Assembly (NCBI RefSeq): GCF_034321785.1 | Contig: NZ_JAXLPB010000002.1 | Span: 558,001 to 622,000 of the forward strand | Source of the DNA: Fulvimarina uroteuthidis | GTDB taxonomy: Bacteria; Pseudomonadota; Alphaproteobacteria; Rhizobiales; Rhizobiaceae | DNA length: 64,000 bases | Direction of reading: 5' to 3' | Part shown: positions 44,391-55,275 of the stretch, in pieces | How positions within the stretch are numbered: position 1 is the first letter of the stretch | Layout of the letters: each line of letters opens with the position of its first letter | Made by a program: the position numbers and the translations under genes | Notes under the pieces: generated by a model | Told to the model about the DNA's origin: nothing | Databases searched by the model: none | What the model saw: only the letters and a program-made list of their open reading frames with translations

Positions 44391-45041
44391 ATGCCCTTGC
44401 AAAATCGCATCCTGCCGACCGGCGCCATCGTCGCCCATCCCTCGAAAGAGGGGCTTTTCATGGGCAATCGGGGCATGCTGCACGATGCGGCGACCCGGAC
44501 GCTGGGCAGGCGCTTGTGGCAGCACAGGCACTGGGTCGTCTGCGTGACGGAGCGCAAGGGTCGCACACGCTCCATCATGGCGAAGGGCCAGTACACCGAA
44601 CTGTTCTTCCTCGACGATGCGGTGGCTCTCGCAGCGGGCCACAGACCCTGCGGGGCATGCCGCCATGCCGATCTGAAGGCCTATGCGGCGGCGCTTTCGC
44701 AGGGTGCGGAAAAAGCTCCGGCCGCAGCCGAGATCGATGTCGCGCTGCACCGGGCAAGGGTCGATCCGCTCAGCTGTGCGCAGATCACGATGAGGGCGGA
44801 TGCCCGGACCCTGCCGGACGGCGCCTACATCCTCGTCGAGGGCATGCCATGGCTCGTGCTCGGCGACCGGATCCTGCGCTACACGCCGGCCGGCTACGAT
44901 GCGGCCCGCGCCAGACCCGGTTCGATCGTCACGGTTCTGACGCCGGGTCCATCGATCGACGCGTTGCGCGGCGGGTTCGTGCCCGTTCTTCATCCGACTG
45001 CGGCGGGCGCGCGGATCCGGAGTGCCGTGCGTCTTTCCTGA
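44391..45041 (+). CDS. Conserved hypothetical protein with Ada-like CxxC motif
   Basis: 216 residues. I recognise the protein as a family common in Alphaproteobacteria but without an assigned function: an N-terminal GNRGMLHDAATRTLGRR, then FFLDDAVALAAGHRPCGACRHADLKAY (about 72-98), where RPCGAC resembles the Ada metal-binding RPCxxC motif, and a C-terminal ARPGSIVTVLTPGPSIDAL. Cytosolic, no membrane segment. Divergent from the orphan ureE across 149 bp. A zinc-binding role is a guess from the motif. Confidence 0.7.
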   Translation: MPLQNRILPTGAIVAHPSKEGLFMGNRGMLHDAATRTLGRRLWQHRHWVVCVTERKGRTRSIMAKGQYTELFFLDDAVALAAGHRPCGACRHADLKAYAAALSQGAEKAPAAAEIDVALHRARVDPLSCAQITMRADARTLPDGAYILVEGMPWLVLGDRILRYTPAGYDAARARPGSIVTVLTPGPSIDALRGGFVPVLHPTAAGARIRSAVRLS

Positions 45042-45132
45042 CGCACGCCAGTCCAGCCATTTCTCCGGTCTCACGCATCCGGGCACTTTGAAGATCGATT
45101 TTTCGATTTTCGGGCCGAGGCTCCGGCCTCTC

Positions 45133-45573
45133 CTACCCCCGCTCGACCCTGCAGAGGATCGAGCCGGCGATGCCGCCCTGTGTCTCGTCGTAGAGATCGC
45201 CCCGCGGCCCACGGGTCCACCAGACCTTGGCGCCCGAGACGTAGCGCGCGCCCGAGGCCGAGACGACCGAGGCGAACAGGGTGGGGTGGCCATCGACGGG
45301 CACGATGGCGAGATTGCTGTGCGGCAGGTTGATGTAATCGACCGTGATGCGGTTCGGTTCGGCGTCTTCCGAGGCCCGGCACGCATAGGTCACGCTCTGG
45401 CGATCGACCGGTCCTTCCAGGGACAGGGTGATCTCCTCCAGAACCCGGGGAGCGGGCTCGGCCGCCTGCTGTGCGAAAGAAACCGACGAAAGTCCAGCAA
45501 GAGCGGCCGCGGCAAGGAAGCTGCGCATCGGTAAAGGCATCGGTAAGGGCCATGGCCGCATCGGTCGATTCAT
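45133..45573 (-). CDS. MliC/PliC-type C-type lysozyme inhibitor
   Basis: Up to 146 residues; a cleavable signal (RSFLAAAALAGLSSVSFA) starts at Met 45528, and upstream Mets at 45540, 45561 or 45573 are alternatives. The mature domain has the MliC pattern: VTYACRASEDAEPNRITVDY, LFASVVSASGARYV, then KVWWTRGPRGDLYDET and a closing Cys (SILC). The SASGARY and WW..G elements are the lysozyme-contacting parts of the family. Periplasmic, and no lipobox, so closer to PliC. It would protect peptidoglycan from host c-type lysozyme. Confidence 0.82.
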   Translation of the reverse strand: MNRPMRPWPLPMPLPMRSFLAAAALAGLSSVSFAQQAAEPAPRVLEEITLSLEGPVDRQSVTYACRASEDAEPNRITVDYINLPHSNLAIVPVDGHPTLFASVVSASGARYVSGAKVWWTRGPRGDLYDETQGGIAGSILCRVERG

Positions 45574-45834
45574 CCTTCGAAGAGAGCGTGTTGGTCGATT
45601 GCCCCTTTCCTATACCCGTCCCGCAGGACCGGCGCCATTCTTGGCATCCCATGGCGTCCAATGGCGTCAGTGTGTCGTGGAATCCCGGCATGCATGTCGT
45701 CCGGCCAGGGACCCGGCGCCGCGGTACGATGGGCTCTTTCGCTGGAGCCCTCCCCTCCCCGTCTCAGCTTCCGCGGGGGACCTCGCGGGCACGTGAGTTT
45801 CCATCCCTCTTCGAACCGTGCGATGCTGGCGCCC

Positions 45835-46398
45835 ATGATCGCACCCCTCGACGTCTCGGCCAGTCAAATGTCCGCCTTCCTCACCGCAGATCGCGGACGC
45901 TTCGCCCGATCGCGCCGGACATCGATCGTTCCTGGGCGGTTGCTCCCGATTGCCGTCGCTGCGATGCTGGGCCTGTGCGCCATGCCGGCTGGAACATTGG
46001 CCCAACCCCTCGGTCCGGGGCCCGCAGGCACCCTGCCCGGCACGTCCATGGCCGACCTGCCGATCGTCGGTGCGCCGCGAACGAGGCCGGGTATTCCCGG
46101 TGCGGAGATCTTCGGCGACACCAATGCGGAGCGGCGCTACGGCAAGCCCTTCGACGACAGCTATCTGAGGCCGAAGGTGATCCGGCCGGACGCGGGAAAC
46201 TCCGCCGCGCGCCAGGCCATTCTTGGACGGCCCGATCTCAACGGCGTCTCCGCGGAGATTTTTGCGCGGGAAGGGCCGTCGGCGATCGGCGGAAGTGCGA
46301 TTTCGCGGGGTCAGAGCCGCGGGCGCGACCTTCGGCGCACCGCTCCCCCGCAAAGGCCGCATCCGGCGACCGGCGGCAGGGCGATCATTCGCCGATGA
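45835..46398 (+). CDS. Hypothetical secreted protein
   Basis: About 187 residues from ATG 45835; ATG 45823 is the other option. A signal-like segment appears at about 35-55 (LLPIAVAAMLGLCAMPAGTLA), unusually far from the start, so the true start may be nearer. The rest is Gly/Pro/Arg-rich: RTRPGIPGAEIFGDTNAERRYGKPFDD, later AEIFAREGPSAI. AEIFG/AEIFA appears twice, a possible short repeat. No family recognised. Coding is likely but not certain, as the opposite strand is also open. Confidence 0.5.
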   Translation: MIAPLDVSASQMSAFLTADRGRFARSRRTSIVPGRLLPIAVAAMLGLCAMPAGTLAQPLGPGPAGTLPGTSMADLPIVGAPRTRPGIPGAEIFGDTNAERRYGKPFDDSYLRPKVIRPDAGNSAARQAILGRPDLNGVSAEIFAREGPSAIGGSAISRGQSRGRDLRRTAPPQRPHPATGGRAIIRR

Positions 46399-46518
46399 AC
46401 CGCCGAGGGCGGGTGGATCGCCTGTCCGGCCGGCACCGGCCGGGAAGGCTTGAACTTCCCGTTGCAAGGCCAATGTGAACGTGTAAGCATCCTTTTCCGA
46501 TCGTTCGAGAACCGGCCC

Positions 46519-47166
46519 ATGCGTATTCAAAAGCTCTCGCTTCTCGCTCCCCTCGCCCTTGCCGGCTGCCTTGCAGCTTTTCCCGCGGTCGCGCAGGTCG
46601 GCGGCGGTGTCGGCGGCGGTTCGTCGCTCGGCAACCCGGCCGGCGGCGGATCGACGACCGGCGGCGTCGGCACGGGCTCTTCGACGGGTTCGTTCGGAAC
46701 CGGGAGTTCCGGGATCGGCGGTACGGATGGCGGTCTCGATTCCACCACGGCGCCGGGCGCCGATCTGGGCGGTGCGGACAGCGGTCTGGGTTCGACCACC
46801 GCACCGGGGGCCGATCTTGGCGGTCCGGATGGCGCGGGGTCCTCGATCAGTCCGGGAACCGGCGCCTCCTCGCCGAACGACACCAACACGCTTCGGGCAA
46901 CCGAAGGTTCGTCCTCCATCGGGGAGATCAATGCCGGCGCGTTCGCCCGGTCCGGCAATGCGGGAACGTCGGGCGCGACGAGCCTCGGTGGTGAAGGCGG
47001 CGGCATGGCGACATCGTCGTCGGGAAGCGGTTACTCCTACACGCCGGGCGCCGGATCCAATGCGGACTACCGCATCCCCACGCCGCCCGTCGGGATCGAC
47101 CTCGATGCGATCCGGTCCGGACTGCGCAATGCGCCAGGCGCCACCCCGAAGCCCAACGGCGACTGA
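46519..47166 (+). CDS. Secreted Gly/Ser/Thr-rich low-complexity protein
   Basis: 215 residues from ATG 46519. Signal peptide about 1-26 (LSLLAPLALAGCLAAFPAVAQ; the AGC could be a lipobox). The mature part is Gly, Ser, Thr and Ala rich, with a repeated STTAPGADLGG.D unit (twice, about 75-110) and almost no hydrophobic core until a C-terminal RIPTPPVGIDLDAIRSGL. It lies 120 bp after the previous hypothetical gene on the same strand. A surface or biofilm role would be speculation. Confidence 0.65.
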   Translation: MRIQKLSLLAPLALAGCLAAFPAVAQVGGGVGGGSSLGNPAGGGSTTGGVGTGSSTGSFGTGSSGIGGTDGGLDSTTAPGADLGGADSGLGSTTAPGADLGGPDGAGSSISPGTGASSPNDTNTLRATEGSSSIGEINAGAFARSGNAGTSGATSLGGEGGGMATSSSGSGYSYTPGAGSNADYRIPTPPVGIDLDAIRSGLRNAPGATPKPNGD

Positions 47167-47186
47167 TCAAGACCTTTTCGTGACAG

Positions 47187-47202
47187 AAGGCCGGTGGCCT
47201 TT
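47187..47202 (+). terminator. Weak terminator after the Gly-rich gene
   Basis: AAGGCC, loop GGT, GGCCTT, then TC, 20 bp after the stop. The T-run is short. Confidence 0.4.
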
Positions 47203-47330
47203 CGCACTTGCGTAATATCCTGTATAGGGTCCCCCAAGAATAATGAGCGGCAGCCGGCCGGGGCGTCCAATTCGCCCGTCGGCCGTTTCCGCTCGTTTGG
47301 TCAATTTCCGTCTCCAAACCGGTGAACTTC

Positions 47331-49157
<1,827 letters not shown>

Positions 49158-49437
49158 GATCGGCTGATCGGGGCTGAAGCGTCAGGCTTCAGGCCCGCGC
49201 TTCCCGCAGGCTTTTTTGGCAGAGAACGAGGCTGGTGTTGTTCTTCCGATCATGGAAGGGGAGCACCGGCCTTTTTCATGGGATCATCTCATCGGGCCCG
49301 TTGCACCGGGTATTCTCGATCGCAGGCATGCCGTGGCGTTTTGGCGTCACATGGATCAGTTCGGGCGCCATGCCATGCTTGATAAGCCGGCTCATTTTCG
49401 CTGCGGCGTTCTCTTCAGTTCTTCCTGCCGGGGAACT

Positions 49438-49471
49438 GAGCCTGTTTGTTTCACGTGAAACAAACAGGCTC
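49438..49471. repeat. 34-bp perfect palindrome containing parS
   Basis: Arms of 17 bp: GAGCCTGTTTGTTTCAC and its exact complement. The centre is parS site 4. The palindrome extends nine bases beyond the 16-bp parS on each side. Confidence 0.85.
49447..49462. other. parS: parS site 4
   Basis: TGTTTCACGTGAAACA, a perfect 16-bp consensus parS, intergenic between typA and the Uma2 gene. Confidence 0.93.
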
Positions 49472-49553
49472 CATGGGTGAGGGCGTTCGTCCTATGCTGC
49501 GATGAGCGCCCGATGTCTCTTTGAGCCGTGGTTGCGATCCAAGCACGCAGCCG

Positions 49554-50120
49554 TCAGTCGAAGAGACCCGCATAGATTTCTAAGACCGGGATCTGGATAC
49601 CGGCACCCGTCAGGTCCAGCGTTTGATCAATCCCGTTCAGCATTTCAGTCTCCCACACAGCGTCGCCGGACGTTCGGGACACATGAACCAGGCTGACGAG
49701 TGTCGGTTCGATGATCACGATATGGCGCATGGTCGAGACCGATTTATACTCCTCCACCTTGCGGATCCGATCGAAATCCCGTGTCGATGGCGAGAGCACT
49801 TCGAAGACCGCCGTCGGCGCTTTCGCCATATAGGCATCGAGATCGGCCTTGCCGCAATCGATGCCGGCATCGGGGCGCCGGATCTGGCCTGGAAACGTTT
49901 CGACGGCGCCATCGGCCGTGAAGGGACGACACGGGCTCCCGCGCAATCGGTTGCGGAGTTCGGCGAGAATATTGACCGCCACGAGATCGTGGCGGTTCGA
50001 AGCCCCCGTCATCATTTTCAGCGGAAAGCCGCCGACCAGCTCGAACCGCTCGCTCTGACCCTCCTGCCAGGCGAAGAATTCCGGAAGGGTCCAGGGCTCG
50101 AAGTCTCGAAGATCGCTCAT
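49554..50120 (-). CDS. Uma2 family (DUF820) endonuclease-like protein
   Basis: 188 residues from ATG 50120, the start that gives the usual length. Restriction-endonuclease-like fold of the Uma2 type: FFAWQEGQSERFELVGGFP, RPDAGIDCG (acidic PD residues), APTAVFEVLSPSTRDFDRIRKVEEYKS (E-x-x-S pattern) and RHIVIIEP. Such proteins are widespread, some in mobile elements, and are predicted nucleases of unknown function. It sits where mnmE would lie in many relatives. Confidence 0.8.
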   Translation of the reverse strand: MSDLRDFEPWTLPEFFAWQEGQSERFELVGGFPLKMMTGASNRHDLVAVNILAELRNRLRGSPCRPFTADGAVETFPGQIRRPDAGIDCGKADLDAYMAKAPTAVFEVLSPSTRDFDRIRKVEEYKSVSTMRHIVIIEPTLVSLVHVSRTSGDAVWETEMLNGIDQTLDLTGAGIQIPVLEIYAGLFD

Positions 50121-50516
50121 CTCAAATCTTCCACCAGTTCGGTCGACGCCCGAACTTTGCTTGAACAGTCGGGCATGTCCGTTCGGTCGGGCGACATTGC
50201 CGGTTCTTCCTCGAACGATTATAGACATGGCAACGCTCATATTGCATGCGATTATTCGTGCGAACCGCTGTTCCCCTGTGTCGGCAACCAGGCTTCGCTG
50301 GTCCGATCCATAGGAATATGACCGGGCGCATGTGAAATGTGTGGAGCCGGGTCGAACCATGGGAACAGCCTGGCATGAGGGGCTGTCGCTCGTGTCCCTT
50401 GAACGACATGTGGCAGGGCCGGGTCGGATGCGGTCGTCCTGGTGCTTATGGACCCCGGACGGCTCCGCATTTCATCCGGCATTCGGCGCGTAGACAGCCG
50501 CAAGAAGGACTTTTCG
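50121..50516. other. 396-bp intergenic region upstream of mnmG
   Basis: Between the Uma2 gene (minus) and mnmG (plus). It must hold both promoters. I see no gene, no clear terminator and no parS. Confidence 0.3.
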
Positions 50517-52424
50517 ATGACCAATCCCCACGCAGACCGGCCATTCCCCGAGAAAGCCGATGTCATCATCATCGGCGGCGGCCATGCGGGCTGCGAGGCG
50601 GCCAGTGCGGCGGCGCGGCTAGGCGCAAAAACGCTTCTCGTCACCCACCGCTTCGATACGATCGGTGCGATGAGCTGCAATCCGGCGATCGGCGGCATCG
50701 GCAAGGGCCATCTGGTGCGCGAAATCGATGCGCTCGGCGGGCTGATGGGCGAGGTGGCGGACGCTGCCGGCATTCAGTTCCGGTTGCTCAATCGCAGCAA
50801 GGGTCCGGCGGTGCACGGGCCGCGCACCCAGGCCGACCGCAAGCTCTATCGCGACGCGATGCAGGCGCGGATTGCGGCCCACGACAATCTCACCGTCGTC
50901 GAAGGTGATGTCTTCGATCTCGACCTCGATTTCGATATCGACGAGAGGCCGAGCGTTGCCGGCGTCGTGTTTGCCGACGGGCGGCGGATCGGCTGCGCGG
51001 CGGTCGTGCTGACAACGGGCACGTTCCTTTCGGGGCTTATCCATATCGGCACCCGGCGCATTCCAGCGGGCCGCATGGGCGAAGATCCCTCCATGGGCCT
51101 CTCCGGGACGCTAAGGCGGCTTGGGCTCGCCCTCGGGCGCCTGAAGACCGGGACGCCGGCGCGGCTCGACGGCCGCACGATCGACTGGGCGGCGATCGAC
51201 AGCCAGGAGGCCGACGCGACGCCGGTCCCGTTCTCCTATCTCACCGACCGGATCACCAACCGGCAGATCGCCTGCGGCGTCACGCGCACGACGCCCGCGA
51301 CCCACGCGATCATCCGGAACAATCTCCAGAAATCGGCGCTCTATTCCGGCCAGATCGAAGGCGTCGGACCCCGCTATTGCCCGTCGATCGAGGACAAGAT
51401 CGTCAAGTTCGGCGACCGGGACGGTCATCAGATCTTCCTGGAACCGGAAGGACTTGACGATGACACCGTCTATCCGAACGGGCTTTCGACATCGCTGCCC
51501 GAAGAGGTGCAGCGCGAATTCCTGCGGTCCATTCCCGGGCTCGAGCGGGTCGAGATCCGGAAGGCGGGCTATGCGGTCGAATACGACCATGTGGACCCGC
51601 GCGAGCTCGATCGCCATCTAAGCGTCAGGCGGGCGAGGGGGCTCTATCTGGCCGGCCAGATCAACGGAACGACGGGCTACGAGGAAGCCGCCGCGCAGGG
51701 CCTGTTAGCCGGCTTGAACGCAGGTTGCTTTGCCGGCAAATCCGAACCCGTCGCGATCGGTCGCGCCGATGCCTATCTCGGCGTGATGGTCGACGATCTG
51801 ACGCGAACCGGCGTGTCCGAACCCTATCGCATGTTCACGTCGCGCGCCGAATTCCGGTTGTCGCTGCGCTCCGACAATGCGGACCGGCGGCTGACGCCGT
51901 TGGCGATCGAGCTCGGCATTGCGGGTGGCATGCGGACCGAGCGGTTCCTGAAGAGCGAAGAACGGCTGGCATGGGCGAGGGCAATGCTCGAGGAGCGCCT
52001 GCTCACCCCCAACGAGGCGGAGCGCCATGGGCTTTCGCTGAACAAGGACGGACGCCGCCGCTCGGCCTGGCAACTCCTGTCCCAGGCGGACATCGATCTC
52101 GACCGGCTTTCGGCGATCTGGCCGGAACTGCGCGCCCTCACCGGGACGGTTCGCGAGCGCACGGAAATCGAGGCGGCCTACGACGTCTATCTCGACCGCC
52201 AGCGCAAGGACCAGGATCGGCTGCGGCGTGACGAGAACCGGATGATACCGGCGGCCCTCGATTTCGAAAGCTTGTCGGGTCTGTCCAACGAGCTTCGCCA
52301 GAAGCTGGCGGTCCGGCGTCCGGCGACGCTTGCCGAGGCCGAGCGGATCGACGGCATGACACCTGCCGCCCTGGCGCTCATTCTGGTGGCGATCCGGCGC
52401 GGCGAGGTCAGACATGCCGCGTGA
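50517..52424 (+). CDS. mnmG: tRNA uridine-5-carboxymethylaminomethyl modification enzyme, FAD subunit
   Basis: 635 residues from ATG 50517. FAD dinucleotide motif VIIIGGGHAGCEAA (about 15-28), the GidA signature GPKYCPSIEDKIVKF (here GPRYCPSIEDKIVKF), catalytic-Cys region SCNPAIGGIGKGHL (about 53-66), GQINGTTGYEEAAAQGL and the C-terminal MnmE-binding helical part (DRLRRDENRMIPAALD). With MnmE and tetrahydrofolate it modifies wobble U34. mnmE is not adjacent here. The stop overlaps rsmG by 11 bp. Confidence 0.97.
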   Translation: MTNPHADRPFPEKADVIIIGGGHAGCEAASAAARLGAKTLLVTHRFDTIGAMSCNPAIGGIGKGHLVREIDALGGLMGEVADAAGIQFRLLNRSKGPAVHGPRTQADRKLYRDAMQARIAAHDNLTVVEGDVFDLDLDFDIDERPSVAGVVFADGRRIGCAAVVLTTGTFLSGLIHIGTRRIPAGRMGEDPSMGLSGTLRRLGLALGRLKTGTPARLDGRTIDWAAIDSQEADATPVPFSYLTDRITNRQIACGVTRTTPATHAIIRNNLQKSALYSGQIEGVGPRYCPSIEDKIVKFGDRDGHQIFLEPEGLDDDTVYPNGLSTSLPEEVQREFLRSIPGLERVEIRKAGYAVEYDHVDPRELDRHLSVRRARGLYLAGQINGTTGYEEAAAQGLLAGLNAGCFAGKSEPVAIGRADAYLGVMVDDLTRTGVSEPYRMFTSRAEFRLSLRSDNADRRLTPLAIELGIAGGMRTERFLKSEERLAWARAMLEERLLTPNEAERHGLSLNKDGRRRSAWQLLSQADIDLDRLSAIWPELRALTGTVRERTEIEAAYDVYLDRQRKDQDRLRRDENRMIPAALDFESLSGLSNELRQKLAVRRPATLAEAERIDGMTPAALALILVAIRRGEVRHAA

Positions 52425-53229
52425 GAACAGGGGGCCGCGTGAGGACAAGGGGCCCCGTGAGGACGGAGGGCCGCCTGAGACGAAGGGGCGGGCCGATGCG
52501 ATGAGGGCCGATGCGGCCATGCCCGTTGCGCAAACGGGTCGGGCGGCAGGCGAGCGTAAGCCGAAATCCCTCGGGATGGAGCCGGAGGCGCTGGCGAGGC
52601 TTCAGACGGAAGGCCGGGACCGGTTCGAGGCGGAGTTCGATGTTTCACGTGAAACACTTGCTGCGCTCGATCGGTATGTCACGCTCCTGACCGAGTGGCA
52701 GACGCGGATGAACCTTGTCGCCACCTCGACGCTCGGAGCGGTCTGGCAGCGCCACATCGCCGATTCCATGCATCTCATCGCGCTTGTGCCGCGCTTCGAG
52801 ACAGCGGCGGATCTCGGCTCCGGCGGCGGCTTGCCGGGCATCGTCATGGCGATCGTGCGACCGGCGAGCCGCGTCCATCTGATCGAGAGCGTCGGCAAGA
52901 AGGCGACATTCCTGCGGGCGGTCGCGGACGATCTGGGGCTCAACACCCATGTCCATGCGCGGCGGATCGAGACCTGCGGGCAGGCGCTCGCCCAGTCCGA
53001 TATTATCACGGCGCGGGCTCTGGCCTCGCTCGACACGCTTTGCGGTCTCGTCGCCCCCCATCTGAAACCGGGCGCGCGGTGTTTCTTTTCCAAGGGCGCG
53101 AACCATGATGCGGAGATGGAAACGGCCCGTGCCCATTGGTCGTTCGAGGTGAAGCAGCATGCGTCGCCGCTCTCGGAAGGCTCGGTCATCCTGGAAATCG
53201 CCGGCATCAAGCGGCGCCGGAGGGCATGA
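52414..53229 (+). CDS. rsmG: 16S rRNA (guanine527-N7) methyltransferase
   Basis: 271 residues from ATG 52414, which has GAGG upstream and overlaps mnmG; ATG 52576 would give about 217 residues, nearer the family size. The SAM-binding core is LGSGGGLPGIVMAI (about 135-148), with VHLIESVGKKATFLRAV and SDIITARALASLDTL. It methylates G527 of 16S rRNA. The N-terminal ~29 residues carry four PRExxG-type hexapeptide repeats. Residues DVSRET are encoded by parS site 5. First of the rsmG-parA-parB string. Confidence 0.93.
   Translation: MPRENRGPREDKGPREDGGPPETKGRADAMRADAAMPVAQTGRAAGERKPKSLGMEPEALARLQTEGRDRFEAEFDVSRETLAALDRYVTLLTEWQTRMNLVATSTLGAVWQRHIADSMHLIALVPRFETAADLGSGGGLPGIVMAIVRPASRVHLIESVGKKATFLRAVADDLGLNTHVHARRIETCGQALAQSDIITARALASLDTLCGLVAPHLKPGARCFFSKGANHDAEMETARAHWSFEVKQHASPLSEGSVILEIAGIKRRRRA
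52417..52488 (+). repeat. Four tandem 18-bp repeats in the rsmG 5' end
   Basis: Units start at 52417, 52435, 52453 and 52471, based on CCGCGTGAGGACAAGGGG, and encode PRENRG, PREDKG, PREDGG and PPETKG. The first unit overlaps the mnmG stop codon. Confidence 0.85.
52641..52656. other. parS: parS site 5, inside rsmG
   Basis: TGTTTCACGTGAAACA, perfect 16-bp consensus, read in the rsmG frame as VSRET. 838 bp before parA. A parS inside gidB/rsmG is common in Alphaproteobacteria. Confidence 0.93.
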
Positions 53230-53478
53230 GACCGCGCCGGGACGGCCGATGACCGCATGGAACCGGTGGACGATGATGGCTTCGGGATACCGGTTGAAGC
53301 GGCAAGCGACTATGATGCGCCGTCAGTTTTGCGCGTTGGCGGTGCCAACGGCATGGCTTGATCGAAGTCCTTGCTGTAAACGAACGGATCAGAAACGATA
53401 ACGGGACGAAGACGCGTGTCGGGGCCCGCCGTCCGGACCCTGGATGCGAGCAGACCCCTTGAACGCCGATCGATAAGG

Positions 53479-54279
53479 ATGATGAAACCCGCCATGCGCG
53501 TCATCACCATAGCCAATCAGAAGGGCGGCGTGGGCAAGACCACGACCGCCATCAATCTTGCAACGGCGCTCGCCGCCGTCGGCAAGCGGGTGTTGCTCGT
53601 GGATCTCGACCCGCAGGGCAATGCCTCAACGGGCCTCGGCATCGACCGCGACGAGCGCGAGATCTCCTCCTACGACGTGCTGACGGAGCGCGCGGAGGTG
53701 GAGGCGGCCGCGATGGCGACGGTCGTGCCGGAGCTGTTCCTCATCCCCTCGACCCTCGATCTTCTCGGGCTCGAAATGGAAATATCGAGCGCCGACCGAC
53801 GCGCCTACCGGATGCGCGACGCGCTTGCCCGGCACGAGGAGGGGGGCGCGAAATACGATTTCGTGCTGATGGATTGCCCACCCTCGCTGAACCTCCTGAC
53901 AATCAATGCGATGGCCGCGGCGGACTCCGTCCTCGTGCCGCTCCAGTGCGAGTTCTTCGCTCTCGAAGGTCTCAGCCAGCTCCTGCAGACTGTGGAAGAG
54001 GTGCGCGACGGGCTGAACCCCGATCTCGACCTGCACGGCATCGTCCTCACCATGTTCGATGGCCGCAACAATCTCGCCGCCCAGGTCGTGCGCGACGTGC
54101 GCGCCTATATGGGCGACAGCGTCTACCAGACCGTCATTCCGCGGAACGTACGCGTGTCGGAAGCGCCGTCCTTCGGCAAGCCGGCGATTCTCTACGATAT
54201 GAAATGCCCTGGCAGCCAAGCCTATATCGCGCTCGCATCGGAAGTGATCCAGCGCGAGAAACGGCTGGTGGCGGCATGA
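53479..54279 (+). CDS. parA: Chromosome-partitioning ATPase ParA
   Basis: About 266 residues from ATG 53479 (ATG 53482 and 53494 are alternatives; AAGGA lies immediately upstream). Deviant Walker A NQKGGVGKTTTAINLA, VDLDPQGNASTGLG, FVLMDCPPSLNLLTINAM (Walker B), LQCEFFALEGLSQL and NVRVSEAPSFGKP. ParA binds nucleoid DNA and pulls ParB-parS complexes during segregation. Its stop overlaps the parB start by 4 bp. Confidence 0.96.
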   Translation: MMKPAMRVITIANQKGGVGKTTTAINLATALAAVGKRVLLVDLDPQGNASTGLGIDRDEREISSYDVLTERAEVEAAAMATVVPELFLIPSTLDLLGLEMEISSADRRAYRMRDALARHEEGGAKYDFVLMDCPPSLNLLTINAMAAADSVLVPLQCEFFALEGLSQLLQTVEEVRDGLNPDLDLHGIVLTMFDGRNNLAAQVVRDVRAYMGDSVYQTVIPRNVRVSEAPSFGKPAILYDMKCPGSQAYIALASEVIQREKRLVAA

Positions 54280-55262
54280 TGAAGCCCCGCACCGTGAACG
54301 CAAGCGAGACCGGGAACGACGACAGGACCGAACCGATGAGCGAAGATCGATCACGCCAGAGACTGGGCCGGGGCCTTGCCGCCCTGATCGGCACGGAAGG
54401 CCGGTCCGGCTTCCAGGCGTCGCGGCGCGAGCGCGAGCCGGACGCCGTGGTGCGTCCCGACCGTGAGGTCGCCCTCGCTGCGGTCACGGCCAATCCCAAC
54501 AATCCGCGCCGAACCTTCGGCGAGGAGGATATCGCCGATCTCACCCAGTCGGTGAAGAAGCACGGCATCGTCCAGCCCCTCCTGGTGCGCCCGAACCCGG
54601 ACAAGGCGAATAGCTACGAGATCGTGGCGGGCGAGCGCCGGTTCCGCGCGGCAAGGGCGGCGGGCCTCGAAAACATTCCGGTCGTCGTGCGCGATATCGA
54701 CGACCGCCAGTCGATCGAGATCGCACTGATAGAGAACGTGCAGCGCACCGACCTCAACGCGGTGGAGGAGGCGCTGGCCTATGAACGGCTGATCGACGAG
54801 CATGGCTACACGCAGGCGGATCTGGCCGAAACGCTGGCCAAGAGCCGTAGCCATGTGGCCAACATGCTGCGGCTCCTGAAGTTGCCCGAAGGGGTTCGCG
54901 AGATGATCGTGACGGGCGCGTTGTCGCCGGGAGCCGCCCGCACCCTGATCGGCGCCGACGATCCGGAGGCGATGGCCCGGCTGATCGTCAAGGAGGGTCT
55001 CAGCGTGCGCGAGGCGGAAGATCTGGCGCGCGGTACTGCCAACTCCGGCGAGGCGGTGACCGATCTTGGCGCAGGCCAGGGCGAGGAACCTCCGTCCCGC
55101 GTGAGGACACCGAGCGCCGACATGGTCGATCTCGAACAGCGCCTCGCCGACCATCTGGCGATGAATGTGAGCCTCAAGGGCAAGCGCGGCAAGGGCAGCC
55201 TGAAGATCGACTACCGATCCAGCGAGGAACTCGAGGACATCCTGGCGCGGCTCGGCCTGTAG
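54276..55262 (+). CDS. parB: ParB family centromere-binding CTPase
   Basis: 328 residues from ATG 54276, which overlaps parA; ATG 54336 (SEDRSRQRLGRGLAALIG) is a more usual family start. N-terminal CTP-binding ParB/Srx domain: NPNNPRRTFGEEDIADL, HGIVQPLLVRP, EIVAGERRFRAARAAG, IALIENVQRTDLNAVEEALAYERL. HTH: TQADLAETLAKSRSHVANMLRLLKLP. C-terminal dimerisation helix ends in LEDILARLG. It loads at the parS sites and slides as a clamp. Confidence 0.96.
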   Translation: MMKPRTVNASETGNDDRTEPMSEDRSRQRLGRGLAALIGTEGRSGFQASRREREPDAVVRPDREVALAAVTANPNNPRRTFGEEDIADLTQSVKKHGIVQPLLVRPNPDKANSYEIVAGERRFRAARAAGLENIPVVVRDIDDRQSIEIALIENVQRTDLNAVEEALAYERLIDEHGYTQADLAETLAKSRSHVANMLRLLKLPEGVREMIVTGALSPGAARTLIGADDPEAMARLIVKEGLSVREAEDLARGTANSGEAVTDLGAGQGEEPPSRVRTPSADMVDLEQRLADHLAMNVSLKGKRGKGSLKIDYRSSEELEDILARLGL

Positions 55263-55275
55263 GTCGTCGATCATC

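Larger units (their letters stand above)
49158..49553. other. 396-bp intergenic region after typA
   Basis: Starts with a possible terminator (GAAGC/GCTTC stem at about 49175-49189 and a later T6 at 49211-49216) and ends with the parS palindrome. Short openings such as 49216-49458 show no family signature. Confidence 0.4.

Noticed and set aside
45667..46530. Minus-strand open frame opposite the secreted hypothetical gene
   Set aside because: Composition is Arg/Gly shadow-like; the plus strand has a signal peptide. Not certain, as the region is weakly coding on both strands.
51047..51055. TTATCCATA-like word as a DnaA box
   Set aside because: Inside mnmG, single and imperfect; no cluster around it.
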